Below are positions 35,148-42,608 of a DNA stretch of 64,000 nt, in pieces (position 1 is the first letter of the stretch; each line of letters begins with the position of its first letter). Under the pieces are notes generated by a model. That model had not been told where the DNA came from and made no database searches. It saw only the letters and a list, made by a program, of their open reading frames with translations. The position numbers and the translations under genes were made by a program. This DNA is from an uncultured Anaerolineae bacterium. Lineage in GTDB: Bacteria; Chloroflexota; Anaerolineae; J036; Brachytrichaceae. The DNA lies in the NCBI GenBank assembly GCA_938034415.1, contig CALHLE010000036.1, forward strand, positions 1-64,000, given 5' to 3'.

Positions 35148-35186
35148 GCGACAAGCCGGCGATTCGACGAATCGCCGGCTTGTCGC
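35148..35186. terminator. Perfect 17-bp inverted repeat after the ABC-F gene
   Basis: GCGACAAGCCGGCGATT (35148-35164) and its exact complement (35170-35186) flank the 5-nt loop CGACG. It lies between the end of the ABC-F gene and the start of the GH172 gene, both on the minus strand. The length and perfection suit a transcription terminator, but no T-run follows on either side, so it could also act by protecting mRNA ends. Confidence 0.6.
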
Positions 35187-35296
35187 TCGTCGCTCGCGCC
35201 TTTACTTCATGGGCAAGCCATCTCAGGTTCGTACCATCGCGCGGCTTGAAGACAGAATGGGTCAGCAGTCAGAGGGCTCAGCCGAAGGCAGCGCGC

Positions 35297-37222
35297 TCAT
35301 GCCAGCGCCTCAAATTCCGCCCAGGCTTCCGCCAGTTCGCGTTCGGCTTGGCGATAGGCCTCGCCCAGCGCTTGGGCGCGCGCGAAGTCGCCGCCGGCTT
35401 GTTGGATCTCGTCGGCGAGCGCATCGAGGCGCGCTTCAAGCGCCTGGATGCGCTGCTCGACAGCGACCAGCCGGGCCTGGCGTTGCTGCTGGGCATTCTT
35501 CGACATCGCCGGAGGCGTCGCCGCGCGCGGCGCATGTCCTGCGCCGTTCGTCTTCTCGTTAGGCAGCGGCGTCGAGGCTTGCGCGTCGCGCGCCTCGCGC
35601 CACTCATCGTAAGGCCCTTTGAAAACGCTCATGCACACCTTGCCATCGGCGCCTCGCTCGAGAATCCACAACTGCGTCGCCAGGGCGGTGATGAGGTAAC
35701 GGTCGTGCGAGACGAAGAGCAACGTGCCGTCGAAGCGTTGCAAGGCTTCGGTCAACACCTCTTGCGCGGGAATGTCGAGGTGATTGGTCGGCTCATCGAG
35801 CAGCAGGAAGTTCGCGCCCTGCAAGGCGAGCTTGGCCAGCGCCACGCGCGCGCGTTCGCCGCCGCTGAGCGCAGCGACCGGTTTGAAGTGATCATCGCCG
35901 CTGAACAGAAACCGCCCTAGGATGTCGCGCGCCTCGCTCAATTTCAAGTCGGGTCGCGCCGACATCAGCTCCTGCAGCACAGTGTGGTCAGGATTTAGCC
36001 CCTCGCCGGCCTGCGCGAAATAGCCGATGCGCACACCGGCGCCGATCTGCACGGCGCCGGCCAACGGCGGCAGCTCACCGGCGATCGTCTTGAGAAAGGA
36101 GGTCTTGCCGGTGCCGTTTGGGCCGATCAAGGCAGCGCGCTCGCCGCGCATCAACAGCAGGTCGGGCGCGGTGAACAGCGCGCAAGATGAGGCGCGGTAG
36201 CCCACGGTCAACGCGCGCGTCTCCAGCACCCGGTCGCCGCTGCGCCCGTTGCTCTGCAAGCGCAACGCGAGCGCCCGCTGTTGCGCGGGTTTCTCCAGCC
36301 GTTCGAGGCGATTCAACCGGCGCAGCCGGCCTTTTGCTTGCGCCGTGTTTTGGCCGGCGATGTTGCGCCGGATGTATTCCTCTTGCCGCTCGATGAACGC
36401 GCGCTGCGCTTCATACTCGGCCAGGGCGCGCGCGCGCCGTTCGGCGCGCTGCTGCGCATATTCGGTGTAGCCGCCGCGATAGAACTCCAGATAAGCCTGC
36501 CCATCCGCGCGCTTGCCCATCTCCCACACGCGGTCGCATACCTCGTCGAGGAAGTATCGGTCATGCGAAACGACGATCAGCGCGCCTTCCCACTCCTGCA
36601 AGTAACCTTCCAGCCACTCCACGCCTTGCCGGTCGAGATGATTGGTCGGCTCATCGAGCAGCAGCACGTCAGGCGCTTGCAAGAGCAGGCGCGCCAGATT
36701 AGCGCGCACGCGCTGCCCGCCGCTCAACGCCGCGATGGGCTTGTGCCAGTCCGCTTCGGCAAAGCCAAGGCCCAGCAGCACGCGCTTGATCTTCGACTCG
36801 ACCTCATAGCCCCCCTTCAGCTCGAACGCTTGCTGCAACGCGCCGTAGGTCTCCAGCAGTCGCGCTGATTGCGCGCCGGACCCATCCGCCTGGGCCAGCG
36901 CGTGCTCGATCTGGGCCAGGCGCATGTGCAGGGCGCTCAACTCGGCGAAGGCAGACTGGGCTAACTGCCACACGGTGCGCGCGTCAGACTCCTCAGCCGA
37001 CTGCGCCAGATAGCCACGTGTGACGCCGCGCGCGACATGCACCTGTCCGCCGGCGTCGGATTCATCTTCGCCGGCGATGATGCGCAGCAACGTGGTTTTG
37101 CCGCAACCGTTCGGGCCGACCAGCGCGATCTTGTCGCCGCGCGCGACGCTAAAGCTCAAGCCGCTGAACACGTCGAACGCGCCGAACGACTTGCTCACGT
37201 TCACGCCGCTGAGGATGGACAT
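35297..37222 (-). CDS. ABC-F family ATPase, Uup/YdiF-like
   Basis: A 641-residue soluble protein with two ABC domains and no membrane helices. Walker A motifs are GPNGCGKTT (about 37-45) and GPNGTGKTS (about 365-373), and both signature (LSGGQR, LSGGER) and LLLDEPTNHLD motifs are intact. A charged linker joins the domains, and the C-terminal 60 residues form a coiled coil (ALEARLDALADEI), as in Uup/YdiF. ABC-F proteins act on the ribosome in translation or in antibiotic protection. A TACAAT hexamer ends 7 nt before the ATG, so the mRNA may be leaderless. Confidence 0.93.
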   Translation of the reverse strand: MSILSGVNVSKSFGAFDVFSGLSFSVARGDKIALVGPNGCGKTTLLRIIAGEDESDAGGQVHVARGVTRGYLAQSAEESDARTVWQLAQSAFAELSALHMRLAQIEHALAQADGSGAQSARLLETYGALQQAFELKGGYEVESKIKRVLLGLGFAEADWHKPIAALSGGQRVRANLARLLLQAPDVLLLDEPTNHLDRQGVEWLEGYLQEWEGALIVVSHDRYFLDEVCDRVWEMGKRADGQAYLEFYRGGYTEYAQQRAERRARALAEYEAQRAFIERQEEYIRRNIAGQNTAQAKGRLRRLNRLERLEKPAQQRALALRLQSNGRSGDRVLETRALTVGYRASSCALFTAPDLLLMRGERAALIGPNGTGKTSFLKTIAGELPPLAGAVQIGAGVRIGYFAQAGEGLNPDHTVLQELMSARPDLKLSEARDILGRFLFSGDDHFKPVAALSGGERARVALAKLALQGANFLLLDEPTNHLDIPAQEVLTEALQRFDGTLLFVSHDRYLITALATQLWILERGADGKVCMSVFKGPYDEWREARDAQASTPLPNEKTNGAGHAPRAATPPAMSKNAQQQRQARLVAVEQRIQALEARLDALADEIQQAGGDFARAQALGEAYRQAERELAEAWAEFEALA

Positions 37223-37235
37223 GCCGCAGATTGTA

Positions 37236-37448
37236 GCGAAAGCAGATGGGTGGCTCGCGTGGCGCACATCTTGAACTCGCCGAGCGTGGGGGACTGAAAC
37301 GCGCCGTACCAGCCGAACACCCTGCCGACCGCACCAGACGGCTCGAGGTCTGCAGCTCGTGAATTGCGATGCGCCGGACGCCGATCGGCGCGATCACGAT
37401 GGCCACGATCACCAGGACGGCGACGCTGATCCCCTCGGGTGCGCGCAT
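37236..37448 (-). pseudogene. Probable remnant of a bacterial PH-domain membrane protein
   Basis: Read on the minus strand, one frame gives a hydrophobic helix (VAVLVIVAIVIAPIGVRRI) and a second frame gives VFGWYGAF...LGEFKMCATRATHLL. This order, a membrane helix followed by an FG-YG-F...LG-F-ATR core, resembles small bacterial PH-domain proteins. A frame change is needed near 37330-37350, and there is no single open frame, so the gene looks broken. It runs up to the promoter of the ABC-F gene. The identification is by eye and is tentative. Confidence 0.35.
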
Positions 37449-37504
37449 CGAACGAGGAGTGAAATCGCTTCACAGACGCGAGCGAGGATGAAAGCGTCGC
37501 CGCG

Positions 37505-38881
37505 TCATTCCCGCGCGAACTCGTCAATCAGCGCGCCGATGTAGCGCATGCCGTCGTAGTAGTTTTGGAGAATGGCGTTCTCGTTGGGCGAATGGACGCG
37601 GCTATCGGGATGGCTGATGCCGGCGCACACCGTCGGCACGCCGCCGATGAAGGACGAGAGCGAATACATCGGGCCGCTGCCCGGGCTGAGCAGCACTTTC
37701 ACGGGCGTCTGGTTGTAAATGCGCTCACACGCGCGCGCCGCTGCCTGCACGATCGGCGCGTTCACATCCGACAGCTCAGCGCGATAACCGCCCAAGAATT
37801 TAATTTCGACGTCGCCAAAACCGTGCTTGTCCAGGTGCTTGCGCAGGAGGTCAAGCACGACCTCCGGCGTCAGGTTGGGCACCAACCGAAAGTCCACCTT
37901 CGCGCTGGCGACGGCCGGCAGCACAGTCTTAATGCCCTGCCCCTGCCAGCCGCTGGTCAAGCCGCAGATCGTGGCGGTGGGTTGGAAGAACAGGCGTTTG
38001 ACCGCATCGAAGCCGGTGACGCCGGTGACGAATTCAGCGATGCCCCACTTGGCTTTGACCTCGGCCTCGTCGAAGGGCATTTCGCGCAGGATGGCTTCCT
38101 CCGCCGGCGTGAGCGCGCGCACGTGGTCGTAGTAGCCCTCGATCAGGATGCGCTCGCTCGCATCCTTGATCGTGTTCAAGGCCCACACCAGCCGCCAAGC
38201 CGCATTGGGAGCGATCGCCGCATTCGACGAGTGCAGGTCGTGGCTCACGCCCTTGACGTGCAGCTCGACGTAGCAAATACCTTTTACCCCCATGGTGAGC
38301 AGGAAGCGGCCTTGCTCGTCGAAGCCGCCGAACTCCCACAGGCAGCCGTCCATCGGTCGGCCATCCGGCTTGTGAAGCCAGCCCTGGTATCGCTCCACCC
38401 AGGCGTGCAGGTGCGGGCTGCCGACTTCCTCCTCGCCCTCGATCAGCCACTTGATTTTGAAGGGCAGCTTGCCCTGCGTGGCTAGCCAGGCTTCGACGGC
38501 GTGAATGCGGGTCACCAGTTCGCCTTTGTCATCCGCGGCGCCGCGGGCGAAGATCTTGCCGTCTCGGATGGTCGGCTCAAAGGGTGGCGACTCCCACAGC
38601 TCCAACGGCTCGGCGGGCTGCACATCGTAGTGGTTGTAGATCAGCAGCTCCTTGTCGCCCTCGCCGAGTTCGGCCCACACGACCGGCGGCGCATCGCCTT
38701 CCGTTGGAACAACTTTGACTTCTGCGCCAAGCGCAGCCAAACGCCGCGCGACCAGAGCGGCCATCTCCGGGATGCCCTGGCCGGTGGCGGCAACGCTGGG
38801 TTGGCGCAGGAAGTCCTTGTAATCCTCGAGCAGGCGTTCGCGATGCTCGCGGAGGTAAGCGTCGAATGATGCAGCATCCAT
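37505..38881 (-). CDS. M20 family metallopeptidase (dipeptidase)
   Basis: The 458-residue cytoplasmic enzyme has the M20 metal site: NHYDVQP (about 82-88), GAADDKG (about 114-120), the catalytic EGEEEVGS (about 149-156) and a late histidine in SHPDSR. A dimerisation domain lies between about 190 and 340. It resembles CNDP-type dipeptidases acting on small peptides. It lies 92 nt downstream of the Rieske gene on the same strand. A TTATCAT element lies just before the ATG. Confidence 0.92.
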   Translation of the reverse strand: MDAASFDAYLREHRERLLEDYKDFLRQPSVAATGQGIPEMAALVARRLAALGAEVKVVPTEGDAPPVVWAELGEGDKELLIYNHYDVQPAEPLELWESPPFEPTIRDGKIFARGAADDKGELVTRIHAVEAWLATQGKLPFKIKWLIEGEEEVGSPHLHAWVERYQGWLHKPDGRPMDGCLWEFGGFDEQGRFLLTMGVKGICYVELHVKGVSHDLHSSNAAIAPNAAWRLVWALNTIKDASERILIEGYYDHVRALTPAEEAILREMPFDEAEVKAKWGIAEFVTGVTGFDAVKRLFFQPTATICGLTSGWQGQGIKTVLPAVASAKVDFRLVPNLTPEVVLDLLRKHLDKHGFGDVEIKFLGGYRAELSDVNAPIVQAAARACERIYNQTPVKVLLSPGSGPMYSLSSFIGGVPTVCAGISHPDSRVHSPNENAILQNYYDGMRYIGALIDEFARE

Positions 38882-38973
38882 GTCGGCGATGATAAATGTT
38901 GCGCTGCGCCCGGCCCCGCGAGACAGAGCGCGAGCGAACGGGCGAAGGCGACGCCGTCGCCCGCCGACGGGCT

Positions 38974-39342
38974 TTATAAATCAACAAACAGCTTGCCGTC
39001 CTCTTCGGTCACCTGAAAACTCTGAATCGGCGTCGGCTCCTTGCCCAGCGCAATGATCCGACGCGACCACGCCGGCAGCTTGACGCCGGCCACGCCTTGC
39101 ACCCAGTCCAGGTTTTTGCCTGTGCACATGTCAAAGCGCGAGTTGTGGAAGGGGCAGGTGATCACGCCGTTCTCCACCTTGCCGCCGGCCATCGGCAAGC
39201 CCAAGTGAGGGCACTTGTTGATGACGGCGCAATATCCATCCCCGACGCGCGCCACGACGATGCTCTTCCCTTCCGCGTCAAAAGTCTTGAGGCCGTTCGC
39301 CGGCACATCGGCCGCGCTCCCGATCATCACACGCTTGCTCAT
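38974..39342 (-). CDS. Rieske [2Fe-2S] ferredoxin-like protein
   Basis: The 122-residue soluble protein carries the Rieske ligands CPH (about 44-46) and CPFH (about 63-66), followed by NSRFD, as in small NirD/BphA3-like ferredoxins. The first residues and length fit a single-domain electron carrier. No oxygenase gene is adjacent, so the electron partner is unknown. A GGTG-type site precedes the ATG, and a TACAAT candidate -10 box lies about 40 nt upstream. Confidence 0.9.
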   Translation of the reverse strand: MSKRVMIGSAADVPANGLKTFDAEGKSIVVARVGDGYCAVINKCPHLGLPMAGGKVENGVITCPFHNSRFDMCTGKNLDWVQGVAGVKLPAWSRRIIALGKEPTPIQSFQVTEEDGKLFVDL

Positions 39343-39378
39343 GGTTCACCTCACACATTCATGTTTCAACAATCGGCG

Positions 39379-40953
39379 CTATTGTATGCCGGTCGCAGAG
39401 CGCCCCACTGCCCCGCGCGGTCGCACCGCGCCTGCTTCGGCGACCGCGGCAAACACAAAACCGAGATACGCGCCGATCAACAGGTGCATGTTGGCGACAT
39501 ACAACTTGTCGAACAGGTGATGCACGGCTAGGTGCGCCCAGGCGCCGAGGATGCCGGCGCAGAGCGCAGATGAGAACGCGGCGATCCCCTTACGCCGCGC
39601 CGCTTGCCAAGTGGCGACGACGATCGTCATCCAGAGCGCAAGGTAAGCGAGCAAGCCAACGGCGCCCGTCTCGGCGAAGATGTTGAGGTAGTAGTTATGC
39701 GCATGGCCGAGCGCGTTCTCCCAGGGCAGCAAGCGGAACGCCGGATACGCCGCCGCATAATTGCCGAAGCCCACACCCAGCCACGGGGCGGACTCGACCA
39801 TGCGCAGCGCAGCCTGCCAATGCGCTAACCGCTCGACCGTCGAGAAGGTGATCGGCGTGACATGCGCGTTACGCACATCGAGGCCGAACGCGCTGCTGGG
39901 GTCGCTGAAGTATTGCAGTTGCGCTTCGAGCGACGCCGGTGGGTTGATTAGATCGAGGGCAAACGCAACCAGGGCCAACACGAGCGCTCCACCGACCCAG
40001 CGCCACGGTTGCCGCACACATGCCAGGAACAACGCCGCGCCTGCCGCCGCTGCGCCGACCAGCGCCCCGCGCGAGCCGCTGGCGATGAGCGCGCGAACGC
40101 ACAGCGCCGCAACGAGCGCCGAAACGGCCAAAAGCAAGAGCATCGGCCCGTGCGCGCGGCCGGCCACACGCATGGAACATCTCAGGCAGCCGGCGCGCCA
40201 CTTCGACCAGACCTGGGCCGTCGCCCACAGCGCCAGCGCAGCCGCGACCGGCCACGTCAGCCCCATGAACCCGCCAAACGGGTTGGGCTGCTCGAATGTG
40301 CCGTAAGCGCGATATGCATCCGTGCCGCGGATGCGAAACTCCGGCGGGCCAAACCCGCGCACGTCGGCCTGAATCAACCCGAATGCGGCTTGTCCTGCCG
40401 CGGAGATCAAGATCGCGCCGAGGACGATCCGGCGCTTGCGCGGATCCGCTTCGCCGGCGACCAGCAGCGCCACCACGCCGATCTGCACCCATTTGATGCA
40501 CTCCGTCGCCCAGTCGCGGAAGTCACGCGCCGGAAAGAACGAGAACAAGCAGACCGCGAGGAAGGCCGCGAACGCGGCGGCAATCGCCGGCGGCGGCCGG
40601 ACGAGCGAGAAGCGGCGCGCTGCAAGCCAGCGGAAGGCATATCCAACCAGCGCAAGCGCCAGCACGATCTGACCGCTGTCGAGCGGCAACTGCAACGTCA
40701 CGCGCTCCAACGGTTGAAACGGCCCGACGACCAACGCCAGAGCCAAGCCGACAACCGGCTCGGCCAAGATCGCCGTCAGAGCCAATAGCGCAGCAATGAA
40801 CGCGCCGACGCCAATGAGCTGAGGCTGCGGCAACAGCGCGATGGCCACCCCAACGACGCTCAGGGTGATGACTTGCGCGGTCAGATGTGACCACGGCCAG
40901 GCGCGGCGAAATCGCGCGGCGACCGGTTCAACCGACACGCTGTGATAGGCCAT
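39379..40953 (-). CDS. O-antigen ligase/polymerase family membrane protein
   Basis: A 524-residue polytopic protein with about 11-12 helices and one large extracytoplasmic loop (about 325-400) containing ERLAHWQAALRMVESAPWLGVGFGNYAAAYP and a later HAHNYYLN motif, both hallmarks of the Wzy/WaaL (Wzy_C) family. It should polymerise or ligate a lipid-linked glycan outside the membrane. It starts 6 nt after the MaoC gene, so the two may be co-transcribed although their functions appear unrelated. Confidence 0.87.
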   Translation of the reverse strand: MAYHSVSVEPVAARFRRAWPWSHLTAQVITLSVVGVAIALLPQPQLIGVGAFIAALLALTAILAEPVVGLALALVVGPFQPLERVTLQLPLDSGQIVLALALVGYAFRWLAARRFSLVRPPPAIAAAFAAFLAVCLFSFFPARDFRDWATECIKWVQIGVVALLVAGEADPRKRRIVLGAILISAAGQAAFGLIQADVRGFGPPEFRIRGTDAYRAYGTFEQPNPFGGFMGLTWPVAAALALWATAQVWSKWRAGCLRCSMRVAGRAHGPMLLLLAVSALVAALCVRALIASGSRGALVGAAAAGAALFLACVRQPWRWVGGALVLALVAFALDLINPPASLEAQLQYFSDPSSAFGLDVRNAHVTPITFSTVERLAHWQAALRMVESAPWLGVGFGNYAAAYPAFRLLPWENALGHAHNYYLNIFAETGAVGLLAYLALWMTIVVATWQAARRKGIAAFSSALCAGILGAWAHLAVHHLFDKLYVANMHLLIGAYLGFVFAAVAEAGAVRPRGAVGRSATGIQ

Positions 40954-40959
40954 CGCCGA

Positions 40960-41427
40960 TTACGCTGCTTTCGGCTTGCTCTTCACCAGCAGCGTCCACG
41001 AGCCGCGCTGCACTACGCTGCCATCTTGCTTCTTCACACTGACCTTGAACGTCACCTTGCCGTTGCCAAGGCGCGGGAAGGCTTTGACTTCGGCGACTTC
41101 GGCCTCCAAGTGGATCGTGTCGCCGATGAAGATGGGCGCGGTGAACTCCCACTCGATACCGCGAAAGACTTCCACCGTGCCGAGCAGAAAACCCATTTGG
41201 AAGGCCAATCCGCTGGCGATGCTCAGGCCGAGCAAGCCGTGAGCAATGCGCCGGCCGAACAGATGGCCCTGGGAGAAGGTTTCGCTGGTGTGAATTTCAT
41301 TGTAGTCGCCGCTCAAACCGGCGAACATGACGATGTCGGCTTCGGTGATGGTGCGGCTGGGCGACGTGGCTTTGTCGCCGACGGCGAAGTCCTCGAAGTA
41401 CAAACCATGCGGTGTAGTGAGCGCCAT
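40960..41427 (-). CDS. MaoC-like (R)-specific enoyl-CoA hydratase
   Basis: A 155-residue hot-dog fold protein with the hydratase motif SGDYNEIHTSETF (about 39-51) and the partner AHGLLG (about 62-67), which supply the catalytic Asp and His. It should hydrate trans-2-enoyl-CoA to the (R)-3-hydroxy form or act on a related acyl thioester. A TACAAT hexamer ends 7 nt before the ATG and there is no Shine-Dalgarno site, so the mRNA may be leaderless. Confidence 0.9.
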   Translation of the reverse strand: MALTTPHGLYFEDFAVGDKATSPSRTITEADIVMFAGLSGDYNEIHTSETFSQGHLFGRRIAHGLLGLSIASGLAFQMGFLLGTVEVFRGIEWEFTAPIFIGDTIHLEAEVAEVKAFPRLGNGKVTFKVSVKKQDGSVVQRGSWTLLVKSKPKAA

Positions 41428-41468
41428 GTGGCCGATTGTATAGGGGCGGAGCGGGAGGCCGGCGCACG

Positions 41469-42344
41469 CTACTTGGTCAACACAACGATCATGCGTTCGG
41501 AATTGTTATCCAGCGGCGGCGGCGGGATCAGCATATCGCCATACCAATGCGCGGCCGAGAACGCGCCGGCGAGATCAATCAGCGCCTGCAGTTCCTGCGC
41601 CTGATACCAGCGATGCGGATGCCGGTGTTCGACGACGCGTTCCGGCCGGCCGGCTTCGCGTATCGTCAGCCGCGCGGTCACCAGCCATTGCTGGGTGATC
41701 CAGTCATACGGGTCATCGGCTGCGCCGAACAGCACGTCCACCTCGGTATAAGGCTCATCGGCGAAGTAGGGAAAATCGGTGGAGCGAGACGACCAGGCAT
41801 TGGGCAAGCTATCGCGCCAGATCGTAGATGGATGCGCCATCTCAATCACGAAGACGCCGCCGGGCAGCAGATTGCGCGATACCGATCTGAGGTGCGACAC
41901 GACTTGCGCGTTGGTCACCAAATGCGATAGGCTTTCCATCAGGTTCGCAGCCAGCGCCACCGGCCGATCCAACGTGAAATCGGCCATGTCGGCAGCCACG
42001 GTCTCCAGCGAGACGCCGTCGCGCTGCGCGCCCGCGCGCGCGTAGTCGAGCATGTCAGGCGAAAGGTCAAGCGCCGCCGCGCGCCAACCGCGCCGGGCAA
42101 ACTCGCGCGCGTGACGCGCCGGGCCGCAGGCAAGTTCGAGGAACGACGGCGCAGCGCCCTCAGCGACGCGGCCATGCGTCCGCAAGCACCATTCGAGGAA
42201 GTTGCACTCTTCCACAAAATCCCGATCGCTGAAAGCGATGTCGTAGGCGCGCGCGTTGGCGTAGAACTCCGGCGATGTCACGGAGCTAAATTCTATGCGT
42301 CCCAACCATGCGATCAAGGCGCGCGGCGCCAGACCAGGCGGCAA
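41469..42344 (-). CDS. Class I SAM-dependent methyltransferase
   Basis: The Rossmann-type methyltransferase shows motif I FLELACGPARH (about 68-78), the acidic loop AAALDLSPDMLDYAR (about 89-103) and the AANLMESLSHL motif. The substrate is not evident. The outer ATG gives 291 residues, but the first 21 look unconserved; a GTG at 42281 (VTSPEFYAN) would give a more typical 270-residue protein, so the start is open. It is divergent from the aspS leader. Confidence 0.82.
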   Translation of the reverse strand: MPPGLAPRALIAWLGRIEFSSVTSPEFYANARAYDIAFSDRDFVEECNFLEWCLRTHGRVAEGAAPSFLELACGPARHAREFARRGWRAAALDLSPDMLDYARAGAQRDGVSLETVAADMADFTLDRPVALAANLMESLSHLVTNAQVVSHLRSVSRNLLPGGVFVIEMAHPSTIWRDSLPNAWSSRSTDFPYFADEPYTEVDVLFGAADDPYDWITQQWLVTARLTIREAGRPERVVEHRHPHRWYQAQELQALIDLAGAFSAAHWYGDMLIPPPPLDNNSERMIVVLTK

Positions 42345-42387
42345 TCAGCCGCCAGTTGAGGCCCGACGACAGGCGCCCGGTTGAGAG

Positions 42388-42418
42388 TTGAGCCGACGCT
42401 GAAATGATGAGGTATATT
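42388..42418 (+). promoter_or_regulatory. Candidate promoter of the aspS leader
   Basis: TTGAGC (42388-42393) and TATATT (42413-42418) are spaced by 19 nt, slightly long for sigma-A. The predicted start near 42425 would place the leader-peptide ATG (42428) almost at the 5' end of the RNA. The -10-to-ATG distance of 9 nt matches several other genes in this window. Confidence 0.5.
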
Positions 42419-42427
42419 TACGAGGCA

Positions 42428-42496
42428 ATGCGAAGGACGCTGCGCCGCAATAGCGACGACGATAACGATGCCTTCCACCGAGCAGGCGTCGCCTGA
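42428..42496 (+). CDS. aspS leader peptide rich in Asp and Asn codons
   Basis: A 22-codon ORF (MRRTLRRNSDDDNDAFHRAG then V-A) with ATG start and TGA stop lies 113 nt upstream of aspS. Codons 8-14 (42449-42469) read Asn-Ser-Asp-Asp-Asp-Asn-Asp. A GAGG lies at 42422-42425, too close for a normal site, so initiation may be leaderless. The end of the ORF holds CAGGCGTCGCCTG (42483-42495), which can fold locally or pair with the terminator arms downstream. Position, codon content and the following terminator fit a ribosome-attenuation leader. No expression data exist; the call is inference from sequence. Confidence 0.6.
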   Translation: MRRTLRRNSDDDNDAFHRAGVA

Positions 42497-42529
42497 GTCG
42501 TCGCGCACAGAACCGAGCTTGAGACTGAG

Positions 42530-42556
42530 GGTCGCCTGACACAGGCGGCCTTTTTT
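42530..42556 (+). terminator. Intrinsic terminator/attenuator in the aspS leader
   Basis: GGTCGCCTG (42530-42538) and CAGGCGGCC (42542-42550) pair over 9 bp with one G-T pair around the loop ACA, followed at once by six T (42551-42556). No plus-strand gene ends upstream, and aspS starts 53 nt later, so the terminator lies inside the aspS leader. The left arm shares GTCGCCTGA with 42488-42496 in the leader ORF, allowing exclusive alternative pairings. Confidence 0.8.
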
Positions 42557-42608
42557 GTCGCCGTTCATGTCGCGCGACACCAGCAACATTCATCCGAGGT
42601 TGGCAATC

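Noticed and set aside
42345-42608. T-box riboswitch in front of aspS
   Set aside because: The invariant T-box sequence (TGGNACCGCG-type) and the Stem I elements are not present; the terminator and the short ORF fit attenuation better.
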